Assembly: GCF_034190915.1 (NCBI RefSeq)
Contig: NW_026947484.1
Location: forward strand, 81,043,982 to 81,107,981
DNA from: Cavia porcellus
Taxonomy: Eukaryota; Chordata; Mammalia; Rodentia; Caviidae
Length of the DNA stretch: 64,000 bases
Direction: 5' to 3'
Part shown: positions 10,451 through 22,717 of the stretch, piece after piece
How the letters are laid out: each line of letters begins with the position of its first letter
How positions within the stretch are numbered: the first letter of the stretch is position 1
Program-made: the position numbers and the translations under genes
The notes under the pieces: generated by a model
The model's database searches: none
The model's input: only the letters and a program-made list of their open reading frames with translations
Told to the model about the DNA's origin: nothing

Positions 10451-13400
10451 CTGTTGAGTTAAAAATGGGAAGAGGGAAAAAAATATTTGTGTCAAGAAAC
10501 ACCAGGAAAGCTACAAATAGCCAAAAGGAAAGCATTAGTTAGCTCAATAAAATTAAACATTGAAAACAGAATCAGCAAGTGTCCTAATGTCTAAATAACT
10601 TAGATTACTTATAATTGGTCAGAATAAAGTATTATAATCTTTTCAAGGTTCAGTTTTACTCTGTTTAGTCATCTGTCATGTCTCTATATCCCCTTATTGC
10701 TTTGTATCATAATACTTTTTACTCATTGACGATGCTCTCTTATCCTTCTGAGGTCCTTTTGGTCATACAAACTCTTTGTCTGCAAATGGATTTCTATCTA
10801 AGTAATTTTCTTTATGACTAAGAAACTTCTGTGTTATAATAGTAACTGTTGAAAAGGCTTTTTAATTAGTTTAAGCTACCAAATGTTCCATGGTGCAAGA
10901 TAACTGACTTCAGAATAAAAGGCCAAATTTCCATGACTTCTCATTAATCAGCAGGAGCTTCAAGTCTCTGACATCCTTTAAACATCTAGTAAGCTCTTTT
11001 CCCCACGGTATTTGTTCCATGACAATAGTATTTTATATTAAAGAGAGAAATAGGTTAAAAGAATACTGACCAAAAATCATGGACTTTCAGAAGAAATTAG
11101 AATCTTCTGTGGTGTGTTTACATTAACTAGTGTACTATGTATGGTATATGTTCCAGGACTATGCTGGTTAATATCAAGGTTAGAAACTGGGTTTGGAACC
11201 TGCTGGATCAGCTGACATCTTTGTTTTTCTTCATATTCATTCAGTTTAGTTGAATGTCTGACACTGCCAATAGGAGACTGAAGTAAAAGAAAAGATTTCC
11301 TGCCCTCAAAAAACCGGTCAGTCATATAAACTGTCTCCTAGCCTTCCTCTCCCAATTAACACTGTTTGAGAGTTAGCACACACAAAAATTAGGAACACAG
11401 ATGAAATTTAAATTATAGGGTAGACCTGGACTGGTTCTTGCTGCTCTTCTTCCTGGACAGCAAACTGTCAACTTATTGTTAATGCATTGTTACTCTTGAA
11501 ATAATGTAAGCATGCTGATTAAATATATAAGTAAATGTGAATGAAGAAAGATTCTTCAGATAAAACTGTTTCTTACCTAGGCAGGGGTGATCCTGGGGCT
11601 GGTCTATTTCCTAATGAGTCTTGCAGCAAGAATTTTAGCCAACTACAAATTTCAATAGTTGGAATTTGGCAAAGTAATAATAGTAATAATATGCTATCAC
11701 TTGTCTTTTCTGCTAATAATTTATCTCATTCATGTTCTACACTAGCAATGACAGATGAGATTTTATGTCATTTTTAGTTAGGTCAGAAGTTCTGGCATTT
11801 CCCTCAATCAGACAAAGTTTGACTTCCCCTGGTTATTATAATCTTCTCCTTGCCCTTAATCTTTCTCTATTTGGGAATTTATTGAATGCTGAGAAAAGCT
11901 GATGTTAACTTTCTATACGCTGAAAGCCAGTAAACAAATTAAACAAAACAGGTGTAGCTTGTGTTAAGTTTATTCATGAACTGTGTGTTTTGAAGTCTTT
12001 TATTTTTAAACTTGGTTTGAAACATTTTGTTATCTACATCACTTATGATTTATGGATTCTAGACTCAATATTCTACCTGAATTCATAAAAACACATATCT
12101 CTTAGTCACTGTACTTTTGACTCAGATTTCTGCATATAGGTCTTTTCTAATTAAAACTACTCTTTTAAAAAGGATAGAGTGAGTGCTATTGTGGGACACT
12201 TGATGGGTAAAAAATAATATAAAAGCAAATTTAATACTGTATAACAATAAAAGAATAAAATCTCATTTGAATCACAAATTACTGACATATTTCTAGTAAA
12301 TCCATATATACAGGCAGTTTTTGTTAGGCTATTTCTAATTAAATTTTGTATTAGGTAGCAATATAAAAATTATTTTCAAATATTTTTAAAATCATAGGTC
12401 TCTTCTAAGAAAGTAGAAATTTGGCCAGATATCTGCACATGAATGTGTTCAGCAAACCATTTTCAATAGCAGTTTGAAAATAATCTAAATGTCTAACAGT
12501 GTTTCAACATACAGTCAACATGTGTCACTTAAAAAAGGGCAAATGTTCTGAGAAATGTGCTGTTATTTTATTTAGTCACTGTGCAAACAATTCGAGTATA
12601 TTTACTTAGTTCTAGACAGTAAAGTTCAACTATGTGACAGGGTCTCTGGAAGCAATCAAGAGATGTGGTAAACAAGAGATGCATGAGGGCTACTGCCAGC
12701 ATAACACAGCATCCTGTTTTACAGTATACTTCTTTTTTAGAAAAATAATAAATACATCCTAAAATAACAAAAATATAGTAAATATATAAACTAGTAATAG
12801 ATATTTATCATTGCTATCAAGGATTATGTGCTGCACATAATTATATTGCCATTCTTTTGTACAGCTGACAGTGAGGTAGATTTGTATACATCAGCATTAC
12901 CTCAAACATGAGAGTATGGTATTTTACTATACCTATATCAGTAGGTAATAGGAAATTTCAGCTCAGTATAATCTTATGAAATAAGCATTATAAATGCAAT
13001 CGTTCATTGACCTAAATGTTATGTGGCACATAAGATTATGTGGCAATTAGGTTTTGGAGAATAAAATGGTGAAAAATGCTCACAGCATAATGCAAAGTGA
13101 AAATGTGAAAGATATACATACTTATATTCAAATGTTAACATTTGTTTTGTTATTGAATATATTTTATTTTCTCATTATATTCACATGTATTTTTCAAAGG
13201 GTTTAATATATATTGGTGCTTTTCATTTTCTTACTGTCTATGTACATTTTCATTTCATATGAGTAGCAAATGCAATACAATGTAGTCTTTTCTAGTGTGT
13301 TAGACAGTTCCTAGACTGGTATTCTATTAAATTTATGTAAGAAGTATATAAAAACTTCTTAAGTATTAAGCATTAAGCATTAATTAAGCATTAAGTAAAT

Positions 13401-14476
13401 CAGTATCTGACAATGAAGAAAAATAGTCAATAACTTTAAAATCATACTTTAGATCTTTTGAAAGACAAGTTAAATGTATGTGTTGTGCACAGTAATTTTG
13501 CATGTCACTTATGTATAGTATATAACCTATAAATTTAATTGTGGTTTATCAAATTATATATATATGATATGAATGTCTTAAATATTGGTGATTGACCTTG
13601 CCTTCTCTGAATTTAATTACACTAGCCTATACCTCTGGATTTTCACTGCGACTTTAACTTAGCTTCCAAATTATCTTTATAAGTGCTTTGTAACTAACGA
13701 AAGTACTTTTAAAGTCATTCCAAATTTGAGCTGTGCTCATTTCTGAGATCTTGCTTTAAAAATATATCTGTGGAGTTCCCAAAACTTGAAAGCATCAATG
13801 AAGTTTCCAAAACTTGAAAGATCTTCAGCTGTGATTGTCTTAAGTGCAAGGTTCCCTTCTCTCTGATCCCCTTCAATTTTCTCTTGGATTCTCCTGACAC
13901 TTTGTTTCTCATCCATTTCCCACCTGACCTCACCCAAGTTCTACCCTGATCCTTCAGATGAACTAAAAGACCCAATTCATCCAAGAAGTCAGAGGTGAGT
14001 TTAAAAAGGGTGTGTGCAGGGGCAGGTGGGGTTCTTCATGGAATAGGCTACATGGAGTAGAGGAGTCCCTTCCAGACTCCTATTTCAGGACCCCATAGAG
14101 GTCTGCTGCAGCATGCCCTTGAGCACACAAACAGGCTTGATAGCTAGCTTGCTACCTCACTTTCTGCCCCTTCTTCTCAACTAGAGATACTCCCTCCAAG
14201 TGCCCAGATGCCACCACACCAACTAGCTGGCCTACTCAGCTTTTCCTCACAAACTCAGGAGTGCACCTGTCACCAAAATTTTGACAGAATCACCTCTTCT
14301 GGGGCTTCTACCTTGTTCAGACATGGCTGACCTGATAGGAAGAATACCATGCAATTCTGGGGTGAGGCTCTTTGCCAAACCTGCTGCATAAGCCACCATT
14401 TTGATTAGTTGTTGGTGTGAAGCAACCAGTGAGAAGTACGGAATGGCAGGGTTGGGGTGGTGGTGCAAGCTCTCAC
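10451..14476 (-). other. Relaxin intron
   Basis: The intron is 4,026 bases, bounded by GTGAGA at the donor (14476 downwards) and AACAG at the acceptor (to 10451), in phase 1, as in other relaxin genes. It is AT-rich. I saw no confident gene within it. Small open frames at 11077-11325 and 13715-13984 (minus strand) have no recognisable similarity. A short ATTAAGCATT-type repetition occurs at 13365-13396. Confidence 0.75.
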
Positions 14477-14687
14477 CTGCGGATTGTCCAGATCCCAGAA
14501 TGCGCTGTTTCTCTTGGCCGGTAGTCATATCTCCCAACAGAATCTTGCCACAAATATCTATCTTGATTCGGACTAAATCACGTCCACATACCTTAATAAC
14601 TTTGTCCAAAAACCCAGGAGATACAGTTCCAGAAGCCTGGCTCAGCAGCAGCCAGACTCCTAGGAGGTGGAAAAAGAGGTGCAGCAT
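14477..14687 (-). CDS. RLN1: Relaxin, coding exon 1 (signal peptide and B chain)
   Basis: The first coding exon gives 70 residues plus one base. It opens with a signal peptide (MLHLFFHLLGVWLLLSQASG), chosen as start because this is the first ATG after the TATA box and gives a proper hydrophobic leader. The B chain follows: cysteines at residues 34 and 46 and the relaxin-specific receptor cassette RDLVRIKI, an RxxxRxxI motif (Arg36, Arg40, Ile43) needed for binding RXFP1. The donor is GCAG|GTGAGA at 14477/14476. Joined with exon 2 the precursor is 184 residues, against 185 in human. After the B chain no KR or RxxR pair is present; the nearest basic residues are in GQEKQR. The open frame continuing to 14247 is intron read-through. 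Family assignment is certain; RLN1 versus RLN2 naming rests on rodents having one relaxin gene here. Confidence 0.93.
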
Positions 14688-14799
14688 CCTGGACCTGGTG
14701 TCTGTTGCTTTGGAGATTGCCTCTGCTATGTGCTGCTAAGCTATACCTGTGTGTCCACCCTAGACTTCAGGTTGCTTTTTCCACCAGGCCCAGCCAGGC

Positions 14800-14806
14800 T
14801 TTTATA
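14800..14806 (-). promoter_or_regulatory. TATA box of the relaxin gene
   Basis: TATAAAA on the minus strand, inside GGGTATAAAAGCC, lies 113 bases upstream of the ATG. Transcription would start near 14770-14777, giving a 5' UTR of roughly 85-90 bases. Positional inference. Confidence 0.7.
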
Positions 14807-14829
14807 CCCTTTGGGCTATCACTCAGCTC

Positions 14830-16515
14830 TTAAAGTCAGTGGTTCTAGCTCCACCCTTTCCCATTTACTTCATGGAATTTTCTTCTGCAGCTCTTGTTCA
14901 TCACCTTCCCCATCTTTCCTTCTTTACCTATCATTCCGTCCTTGGCCTTCTTACTAATGTTTTTCTTTTGTGCTCAAACCATCTTGTATACTGAAATTTT
15001 TCTTTCCTTTATGATACAGTGAATTATGATCATTACACTAAAAATCAACAAAAATAAACATGACATCTTCTTACATCCCAAACTTTTCCAGCATGAATAT
15101 TTGCCACATAAGCTTCAAATCTAACTAAGATTATAGTTAAATAATACAGTGCATGATATATCCTTAGGAAATAAAATTAGTGAATGGATAAATTATTGGC
15201 AAGAAGGGAAATGCATGACTTTTAATCTGAATCCTAGGAAAAGCATTAAAGTTCTGAGCAACCACACTGTCAGCTTGCACAGTAATTTGTTAAAAAACAC
15301 AACACACTTTCTCTGTTGGATCTTCCTTCTGCTCCTTTGTGAGGCAGTTTGATTATAACCAGTTAACTAAGTATTTTAATTTGATATTATGTTCTACATG
15401 TGTAGATACTGCAGAAGAAAGAAGAAAAAAAGAAACAGAAAAGCCCCCCACAATCCTAGAAAAAATATTTACTCTACTGCTATAGCACAAAAATTATATG
15501 CTCATAGTTTTTACTGTGATCTATGTTTGCTGTATGTGAGAAGTGATTTCTAACTTAATCACCTTCTAATTTAACTTTAAAAAATCAAGTTTGATGTAAT
15601 ATTTATGCCCATTAAGCAAACTTTCATATTTTTCAATAATTTATTTGCTTATGTTCATAATCTTAGATTATCTCAGTTGAAAATAGAGCTATTGAATAAA
15701 ATAATTCTGATTTCTACATTGATGATATTTCAACAGAGTGCAGTCAGCATTAGTCAAATATGAGGTACTGCATAATTTTTTAAAAATAAATAAATAGATA
15801 ACCTGAGCAAAGCTGTGGTTTGGTAAGAGGCATTATTTTTAAAGTGATTTTTACTAAGAGAATCAGTTTAAACAGTTTCTCAACACTGAGATTTAAAGAT
15901 ATTTTTGTGTTAAAAGTTATTAAAACTCCAGTTTCAAGAATTCTTCCAAAATTATTGCTTACTGAAAACTAAATTTGTAGGGATGTTTTAATTTCTTATT
16001 TTGCCTGTGTTTATTCTCACAAGTATCCAGTAAAGTGGCCATTTTGACATTTTGCAGAGGGAGAAAACAAAGTGAGAGTATTTATCTTGTGTAATGCAAC
16101 TTTAGCTAGCATACACATGTGCCAGATATGGGCTTACCTCACTGTTAGTGGTCACAGCAAAGGCAGCATTCAAAGACTTTGTAGGCACAAATCAAAGAGA
16201 TTTCTTCTTAAAAAATAAAACAAGTAAATAAACAAAAATCTTTTTTAGAGAGAAATAATAAGTGTATCCATGCATACACCTGACAAGTGCTGGAGCTGGA
16301 ATTCCACTCCATGTTAAGGAGATGCCAAAGCTCCCATTCTCTGGCAACATTATATTCCTTGAATCCTGTTCTAATTGGAGTTATTTGAAATAATGAAGGT
16401 TAATACATACAAATCAGTGTCCTTGAAAAAGTCACTGAAGACACAAAAGCTTTGACTCTTGAGGCTTGTAATGTGCTACTTGTGATTTCTCAATATCTTT
16501 TCTAATAGCAGTATT
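14830..16515. other. Upstream flank of the relaxin gene, no gene seen
   Basis: The first few hundred bases likely hold promoter sequence. The rest is AT-rich with no confident repeat or gene; small frames such as 15149-15352 look random. Confidence 0.4.
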
Positions 16516-16520
16516 CATAT

Positions 16521-16767
16521 GACACAGTTTTTCTGGCCAATACAACCTAAAAACACCTATGGAATTTCCTGGCAAAGGTTTTGTTTTCCTAATTCAAGCA
16601 CTAAGAATTCTTGTTTCCCTACCTTTCCTAACTGAAACAGACACTGAAAAAAAGATGAAGTGCCATTTTTGAGCCATGATGTAGGAAACAACAGGAGAAA
16701 GGCTTATATGCTAATTGTAGCTCACTGGAAAAATGAGAGGAGCCTACCGAGACCATTGAGAGGCTAA
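16521..16767 (+). repeat. Unclassified interspersed repeat, copy B
   Basis: It is collinear with 8852-9060 over its whole length, with several small indels. This copy has no retroviral sequence beside it, which shows that the unit is an independent repeat. Family not recognised. Confidence 0.5.
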
Positions 16768-16869
16768 TGCTGTGTATGTTAGATGCTTATTCATTAGGCC
16801 CTTATCAGTCACTCTTTTAGGATTTTCGAGGGAGAATGAAAGCGAGAGGGAGGGAGAGAAGAAGGAAGA

Positions 16870-17820
16870 GAGAAAGAAGACTTTAAGTTCTTTTTAATCT
16901 TTTACTAACATGTAGTAATTGCATATAGTAATGTGGTATAGTGTGACATGTCCACACATGCATCCAGCATACATAGATCAAACCAGAGTAATTAGCATTT
17001 CCCTCTCCATATCATTTATGTGTAGACTTTGAACTCCTCGTCTGGATCCTCATAAAATATGTTAGTAGATTATTGCGAACTATAGTCACTCCACTGTGTT
17101 ACGGAATACCACAACTTATTCCGTTTACCCAACTGTGTTTTGCTACCAGTTACCTAACCTCCCTTTATCCTCTGCTCCACTTTACAGCCTCTAACATTCA
17201 CTGTTCCGATCAATCACAAATTCAGATCACCCATTTTTTTGTTCACACACATAAGAGAAAACACATGGTAACTGTTTTTCTGTAGCTGGCTTATTTCACT
17301 TAATATAATGTCCTCCACTTCTATCCATTGTGCTACAGTGACAGGATTTCTTTCTTCTTTAGACCTAGATAATATTCTTTGTGTATATGCAACAGCTTCC
17401 TGACCCATTCATTCATGGGCATGTAGGTTCATTCCATAACATGGTTACTATGAACAGTGCTACAGTAGACATGGGTGTGCATGTATTTCTTTTCTTATGC
17501 TAATTTTATTTCCTTTGGCTACATTCACAGTGTAGGATAGCTGAATCGTATGCTACATGTATTTTTAGTTTTTCTGAGGAACCTCCATAATGTTCTACAT
17601 AATGAGTATAATAATTCACATTCCCATCAGCAATTTCTCCTTTTCTAACATTGCTGCCAAAATTTGTCATTATTTTATCTTTTGATAATAGCCATTCTCA
17701 CTGAAGTGAAATATTATCTTATTGTGTTTTTATATGCATATCCCTGATAGCTAATGATACTTTCAATTTGTTGGCCATTTATATTTTTTCTCTAAAGAAA
17801 ATGTTTATGAAGTTCATTTG
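16870..17820 (-). mobile_element. L1 3' end, antisense
   Basis: Read on the plus strand it shows the complement of an L1 3' UTR and ORF2 end: GATCAAACCAGAGTAATTAG, TTATTTCACTTAATATAATG, TATGAACAGTGCTACAGTAG, AATAGCCATTCTCACTGAAG. Preceded at 16830-16880 by a purine-rich (GGGA/GAAA) stretch. Confidence 0.8.
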
Positions 17821-19055
17821 TAAGTATTTTTTATTTTATTAGTACATGTTTGCAATTTGTATAGTTTATAATCATCTTGGGGAGTAGTTACATGTATATA
17901 TAATAACTTATTTTTTAAAATCCCTTTCCCTTTCCCCTTCCCTCTCCCTCCTCCCTCCTCTTCAGGTTTCCCTAACACCTTTTTCATATGTGTTGACATT
18001 ATTTGTCTTAGCTCATGTTATGGAATATGATGTTTACATTAATTGAGGTTATTAGGTTCTTGTACGTGGCACATCTTTATTTCTCCCATTTCCACTCCTC
18101 CTCCCCCTTGCCTTTGTTCCCTTGAACTACTTCCCTATTGCAAGAAATCTGTCCCCTTGTCCCTTTGTTTCTCTCCTTTATCATTTTCTTTGTACTTTGC
18201 CTCACTCAAGAGAGATAAGATATAATATTTAAACTTATGTGTCTGGTTTATTTCATTCAACGTATTTTCCAGGTTTGTAGATAATTTTTAATCATATTTT
18301 TTCATTTTTGTTTTTAGTTCCTTATATATTCTGGCTATTACTTTCCTGCCAAAAAGGTACTTTGCAAATATTTTCTCCCATCCTGTAGGTTTTCTCTTCA
18401 CTCTATTGACTGTTTCTTTTTCTGTATAGAAGACTTTTAGTTTGATATAATTCTACTTGTCAATTTTTGCTTTTGTTTCCTGCATTTTTTGAGTGACTTA
18501 AAAATCATTGTCTATCCTGATGTTTTCAGGTGTTTTCTTATGTTATTTTCTTATTATGTTTTCTTCTAGTAGAGTTCCAGCTCTTTTAGGTCTTTCGAGT
18601 TGATCATTTTGAGTTGATTTTTGTACAGGATGAAAGATGAATGTCAAGTTTCCATATCCTGCATGTGGCTATACGGGTTTTTCACCCCATTTTTTGAAAA
18701 GACAATCCTTTCTCTAATGCTGTTGACACCTTTATTGTGACTTACTCACTGTAGTTACATGGGTTTATTTCTGAGGGATCACTTCTGTTCAATTAATCTA
18801 TTTGTTTTTATGCCAGTTTTCAGGCTGTTTGATTACTATCATTCTGTAGTGTGACTTGAAGCTAGGTATTGTGATGGTTCTAGATTTTTTTTATTCAAGA
18901 TTACTTTGACTATTTGTGTTTCCATATAAATTTTAGGGTTGCTTTTTGTACTTCTGAGAAGCATGCTGTTGGTCTTCTGATAAGTATTACACTAAATTTG
19001 TAAATCACTTTTGGAAGTATGGACATTTTTGATTATTTGAAATCTTAGAAGTAGT
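17821..19055 (-). mobile_element. Second L1, antisense, inserted next to the first
   Basis: A new L1 3' end begins here: ATTAGTACATGTTTGCAATTTG and GGGGAGTAGTTACATGTATA match the tails at 27873-27960 and 53950-54050. A pyrimidine-rich 3' UTR stretch (17920-17965) follows, and from about 18300 the C-terminal part of ORF2, with the complement of a TTTTCTCCCATCCTGTAGG block. It lies within the same old L1 that continues at its left. No open frame remains. Confidence 0.75.
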
Positions 19056-19059
19056 TTAT

Positions 19060-20900
19060 TGTTACATGAGGTAGTTGCCCAGATACCTATGGCTCCTATG
19101 CCTACTATACTGCATCTATAGCATTGTGGTGTGTACTGTATGATCAGCTGTCAGAAGACAAGAAGATTAAGGCCTAGTTTACGATTGGCTCTGCACATAT
19201 TACAGGCACCACCTACAAGTGGCAGCACTGTAGCCCATTTCTGGGACATCCCTGAAGAACAGTGATGAAGGGAAATCGTCCTAGTGGGCAGAATTTCTGG
19301 CAGTGCATGTAGTAGTACATTTTGCCTGGCAGGAGAAATGGCCAGACTTGGACTGTATACTGATTCATGGGCTATAGCCAATGGTCTGACTGGATGGGCA
19401 GGAACTTGGAAAGAACACAATTGGAAAATTGGTGATAGATATTTGGGGCAGAGGGATGTGGGTAGACCCCTCTATGTGGGCAGAGGATGTAAAAATAAAC
19501 ATTTGCTTCCCATGTAAATGCTCGCCAAAAGGTGACAGCAGCAGGAAGAGGACTTCAATAATCAAGTAGATAAGGAGACTTGTTTTATGGATAGTGGTCA
19601 ACCTTCTTTGGCCATCCCAGTCATTGTCCAATGCACCTATGAACAGAGTGGCCATGGTGGTAGGGATGGAAGTTATAAATGGGCTCGGCAACATGGACTT
19701 CCACTCACCAAGGCTGATCTGGACACAGCCACTGCTGAATGCCCAATATGCCAGCAGCAGAGGGCCAACACTGAGCCCTTGAGACAGCACCATTCCCTGG
19801 GGTGGTCAACCTGCGACCTGGCAGCAGGTTGATTATATTGGACCACTTCCATCACAGAATGAACAGTGCGTTGTCCTCTCTGGCACAGACATATATTCTG
19901 GATATGGATTTGCCTTTGCTGCACATAACGCTTCTGCCAAAACTATCATCTTTGGACTCACAGACTGTTTTATCCACTGTTATGGAATTCCACATAGCAT
20001 TGCCTCTGACCAATGAACACATTTTTCTGCCAAATAAATCAGGCAGTAGGCTTATGCTCATGGAATTCACTGGTCTTACCATGTTCCTCAATATCCAGAA
20101 GTAGCTGGACTGATAGAAAGTTGGAATGGTCTTTTGAAGACACAGTTAAGGCGGCAGCTAGGTGGCAGTAGCTTGCAGGGCTGGGGTAAGGTATTTCAAA
20201 AGTCTGTATATGCTTTGAACCAGTGTCTACTATATGGTAGACTTAACAGTTTTTTATGTGTTGTTAAACTATATTATAATGTTCAAGTTGTGTCTCATAG
20301 CCAAGATTCATGGGTTCAGGAATCAAGGGCAGAAGTAGGAATGTTACTACTTACCATTCCCACTAGTGATCCACTAGCAAAATTTATGCTCCCATGACCT
20401 TATCTTCTGCTGGCTTAGAATTTTTGGTTCCAAAGGGAAGGAAGACTTACACCATGAAGCACAAGAATGATACTATTGAACTAAAAGCTAAGACTTCCCC
20501 ATGGTCACTTTGATCTCCTCATGCCTCTAAGGAAACAAACTAAACAGGAAGTTACAGTGTTGTCAGGGGTGACTGACCCAAACTATTAAGGGAAGATTAC
20601 ACCACTACTCCACAATGGAGGAAAGCAGCAATATATGTGGAGATACTTTATAGTGCCTCTTAGTATTACCATGCCCTGGTATTAAAGTCAACAGGAAACT
20701 ACAAAAACCTGATATAGGACAAATGACAAATGACCTGGCCTTCAGCAATGAAAATCACTATACCAGGGAAAGAACCAAGACCTGTTGAAGTGCTCACAGG
20801 TCTTGGAGAAGCATGCTGTTGGTCCAGAGTGGGTAGTGGAAGAAGGTAGTTCTAAATACCAGCTAAGACCCTATGATCAGCTACAGAACAGAGGTGTGTA
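19060..20900 (+). pseudogene. pol: ERV-L pol remnant: RNase H, integrase and dUTPase
   Basis: Broken plus-strand fragments follow the order of class III (ERV-L) pol. A YTDSWAIANGL block (19356-19388) is from RNase H. The integrase zinc region ends in CPICQQQR (19740-19763), with Cys-Cys kept and the first His replaced by Tyr. The core shows VDYIGPL (19828-19848), ASDQ, and LIESWNGLLKTQL (20108-20146), the D,D,E landmarks. After the integrase a SDPLAKFMLP block (20367-20396) leads into a dUTPase-like stretch (HNGGKQQYMW, 20611-20640), a domain characteristic of ERV-L. Stops and frameshifts are many. A 55-bp foreign segment sits in the frame at 20238-20292. Confidence 0.82.
20238..20292 (+). 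repeat. 55-bp direct repeat, copy 1 (inside ERV-L pol)
   Basis: The segment from TAGACTTAACAG to TTCAAGTTGTG matches 20949-21003 at 51 of 55 positions. It interrupts the pol reading between ALNQCLLYG and SQDSWVQESRAE without adding a stop. Confidence 0.85.
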
Positions 20901-20948
20901 ATTGTACTATGTCTTCTGTAATATGGTTCTAATGTAATATAATGTTGA

Positions 20949-21003
20949 TAGACTTAACACTTTTTTATGGGTTGTTAAACTGTATTATAATGTTCATGTT
21001 GTG
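20949..21003 (+). repeat. 55-bp direct repeat, copy 2 (downstream of ERV-L pol)
   Basis: TAGACTTAACAC to TTCATGTTGTG, four differences from copy 1, 711 bases away in the same orientation. It sits between the dUTPase remnant and the 3' LTR. Confidence 0.85.
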
Positions 21004-21177
21004 AAATGATAAGAATAAGCATCACCCAAGGAAAACTACTTTCTATTCTGGAGAGAGAATTGATACATTTCTGTTTGTGTGCAGGATAATTATAACAGGG
21101 GTAATCATAAGCATATTTTGTATCTAGAAACCAGTTCAAAGAAATGTGTCTGGTTGCCAAGCTGACAAGGGATGGAT

Positions 21178-22075
21178 TGTTATGGTTTATACAGTGTGTC
21201 AATTTGAGAAGTCTAAAAGCTTAACTAAAGGGATTCAGTAGCTCTACCTCCTGGGGTATAGAGGACAAACTCTTTCCATTCTAGTATATTGTTCATTGTG
21301 TCAATTTGATGTCACAAGTTTAGCTAAGTGATTCAGCAAGGATCCAGGGTCCTTAGTTTGTAACATTCTCAGCCTGTGCAAAAGGAGGGCTCACATCAAT
21401 AAAAGACAAATGAGAAGCGACTGATTGCTGAATCTTTTTTTAACTTTTTTTTATTTTTTAAAATTTATTTTTAAAAAGTTAAGACAAAAGAGGACATAAC
21501 AGAACAGATCAGAACAGAACAATTTAAGCAACATAGTATTTCACCACAAGACAACTGGACATAACAGCAGCTATCATATAATGTCTCTTTCCTTGAAATA
21601 TTTGAGTATATCTTCATACACTATAGCATCAAACATAACAAAATAGTATAAAACCATTCAAGAGAATGAAAGTATTACAGGGCATTCAGAATCAACTAAC
21701 AGAAATGTAACGAACAATGGTTACTGAATCTTTAGAGGAACTCCAGTTTTTGCCTTTAGCTCCTGGCTTCTAGCACAGACTTTTCAGTTTCCACCTGGAA
21801 CTCTTCAGCCTTCATCATAGACTCTTCAGCTATCCGTTGTGGATTCTTCAGCGCAGACTCATCAGCCTCCAGATATGGACTTGCACAGGACACTGCAGTA
21901 GGATCCAGTCTTTGGGTTGGACCCTTCAGGCTTCAGCATACAGATACTCTCTGTCCTCTCCTTCATCTGCCTTTGTAGCTGACCATTGTAAGCCAATCTT
22001 GTAATTTCCTATATATATGTATGTCTTGTGTTATATCTGTTATATCTGTTTCTGTAGTAAACCTTGACTGATATA
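21178..22075 (+). repeat. ERV-L (MLT2-like) 3' LTR
   Basis: It starts TGTTATGGTTTATACAGTGT and ends AAACCTTGACTGATATA, the pattern of MLT2-type LTRs, and follows the ERV-L internal region in the same orientation. A purine-rich AAGGGATGGA at its left edge may be the relic polypurine tract. It is split by the retroposon at 21438-21723. Confidence 0.75.
21438..21723 (-). mobile_element. Unclassified A-tailed retroposon, copy 1
   Basis: A 286-bp insertion in the LTR is flanked by perfect 10-bp duplications, CTGAATCTTT, at 21428-21437 and 21724-21733. On the minus strand it ends in an A-rich tail (T-rich at 21438-21478 here). Its body matches 23546-23839. No tRNA, 7SL or 5S head is apparent. Confidence 0.75.
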
Positions 22076-22149
22076 GTAAGTGAGGTATGTAAGAAAGAAA
22101 TTTCAGTAAGTAAGGTCCTTAAATAAGAACTCATAAGGTAATGTCATGC

Positions 22150-22549
22150 TCAACGGTAGAAACTTGAAATCTTTTCCTTTAAGATCAGAAATAAGACTTG
22201 TTCATTCTTACTACTTCTCTCCATTCTTACTTCTTCACTCACAGATAATAAATAGCCATAGTATGCATAGAGAGGAGACAAGGGAGGAGGTGTAACTGCA
22301 TTGGCTAGCATACATAAGTGTTGTATGATTGAATTTGTTAATGCTGTTATAAAGAGAAGCAATTCTTTCAGCAAAACAGAAACAGAATCCAAGTTACCAA
22401 ACATAAATAACAAAAGGAATAAATACTTGCACTGGACATATAAAGCTGAAAATTATTTATAGGAGGCAACATCCTATTAAGCAATCTCCATCTAAACCAC
22501 AAACCTTTCTCATCTAGTCCTCAACCTGCAATATCTCCCCAAAAAGGAG

Positions 22550-22558
<9 letters not shown>
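22150..22558 (+). mobile_element. L1 5'-region-like sequence
   Basis: The part from about 22230 is collinear with 49560-49880, which leads into L1 ORF2: GGAGGCAACATCCTATTAAG, then TAGTCCTCAACCTGCAATA. It is therefore probably L1 5' sequence upstream of the coding part. Confidence 0.5.
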
Positions 22559-22595
<37 letters not shown>

Positions 22596-22677
22596 TTCAG
22601 TGGCTTGATTTAATAAGTGTTTTCCATTGGCTTTTAATAGATGTGTGTGTGTGTGTGTTTCCATTGGTTTTTAATAG

Positions 22678-22717
<40 letters not shown>

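Noticed and set aside
10210..10542. 110-residue plus-strand frame
   Set aside because: It is the antisense shadow of relaxin exon 2.
11077..11325. 82-residue minus-strand frame in the relaxin intron, considered as an extra exon
   Set aside because: Relaxin genes have two coding exons, exons 1 and 2 join in phase without it, and it lacks a recognisable domain.
14401..14957. Plus-strand frames opposite relaxin exon 1
   Set aside because: Antisense to the signal peptide and B chain; no independent support.
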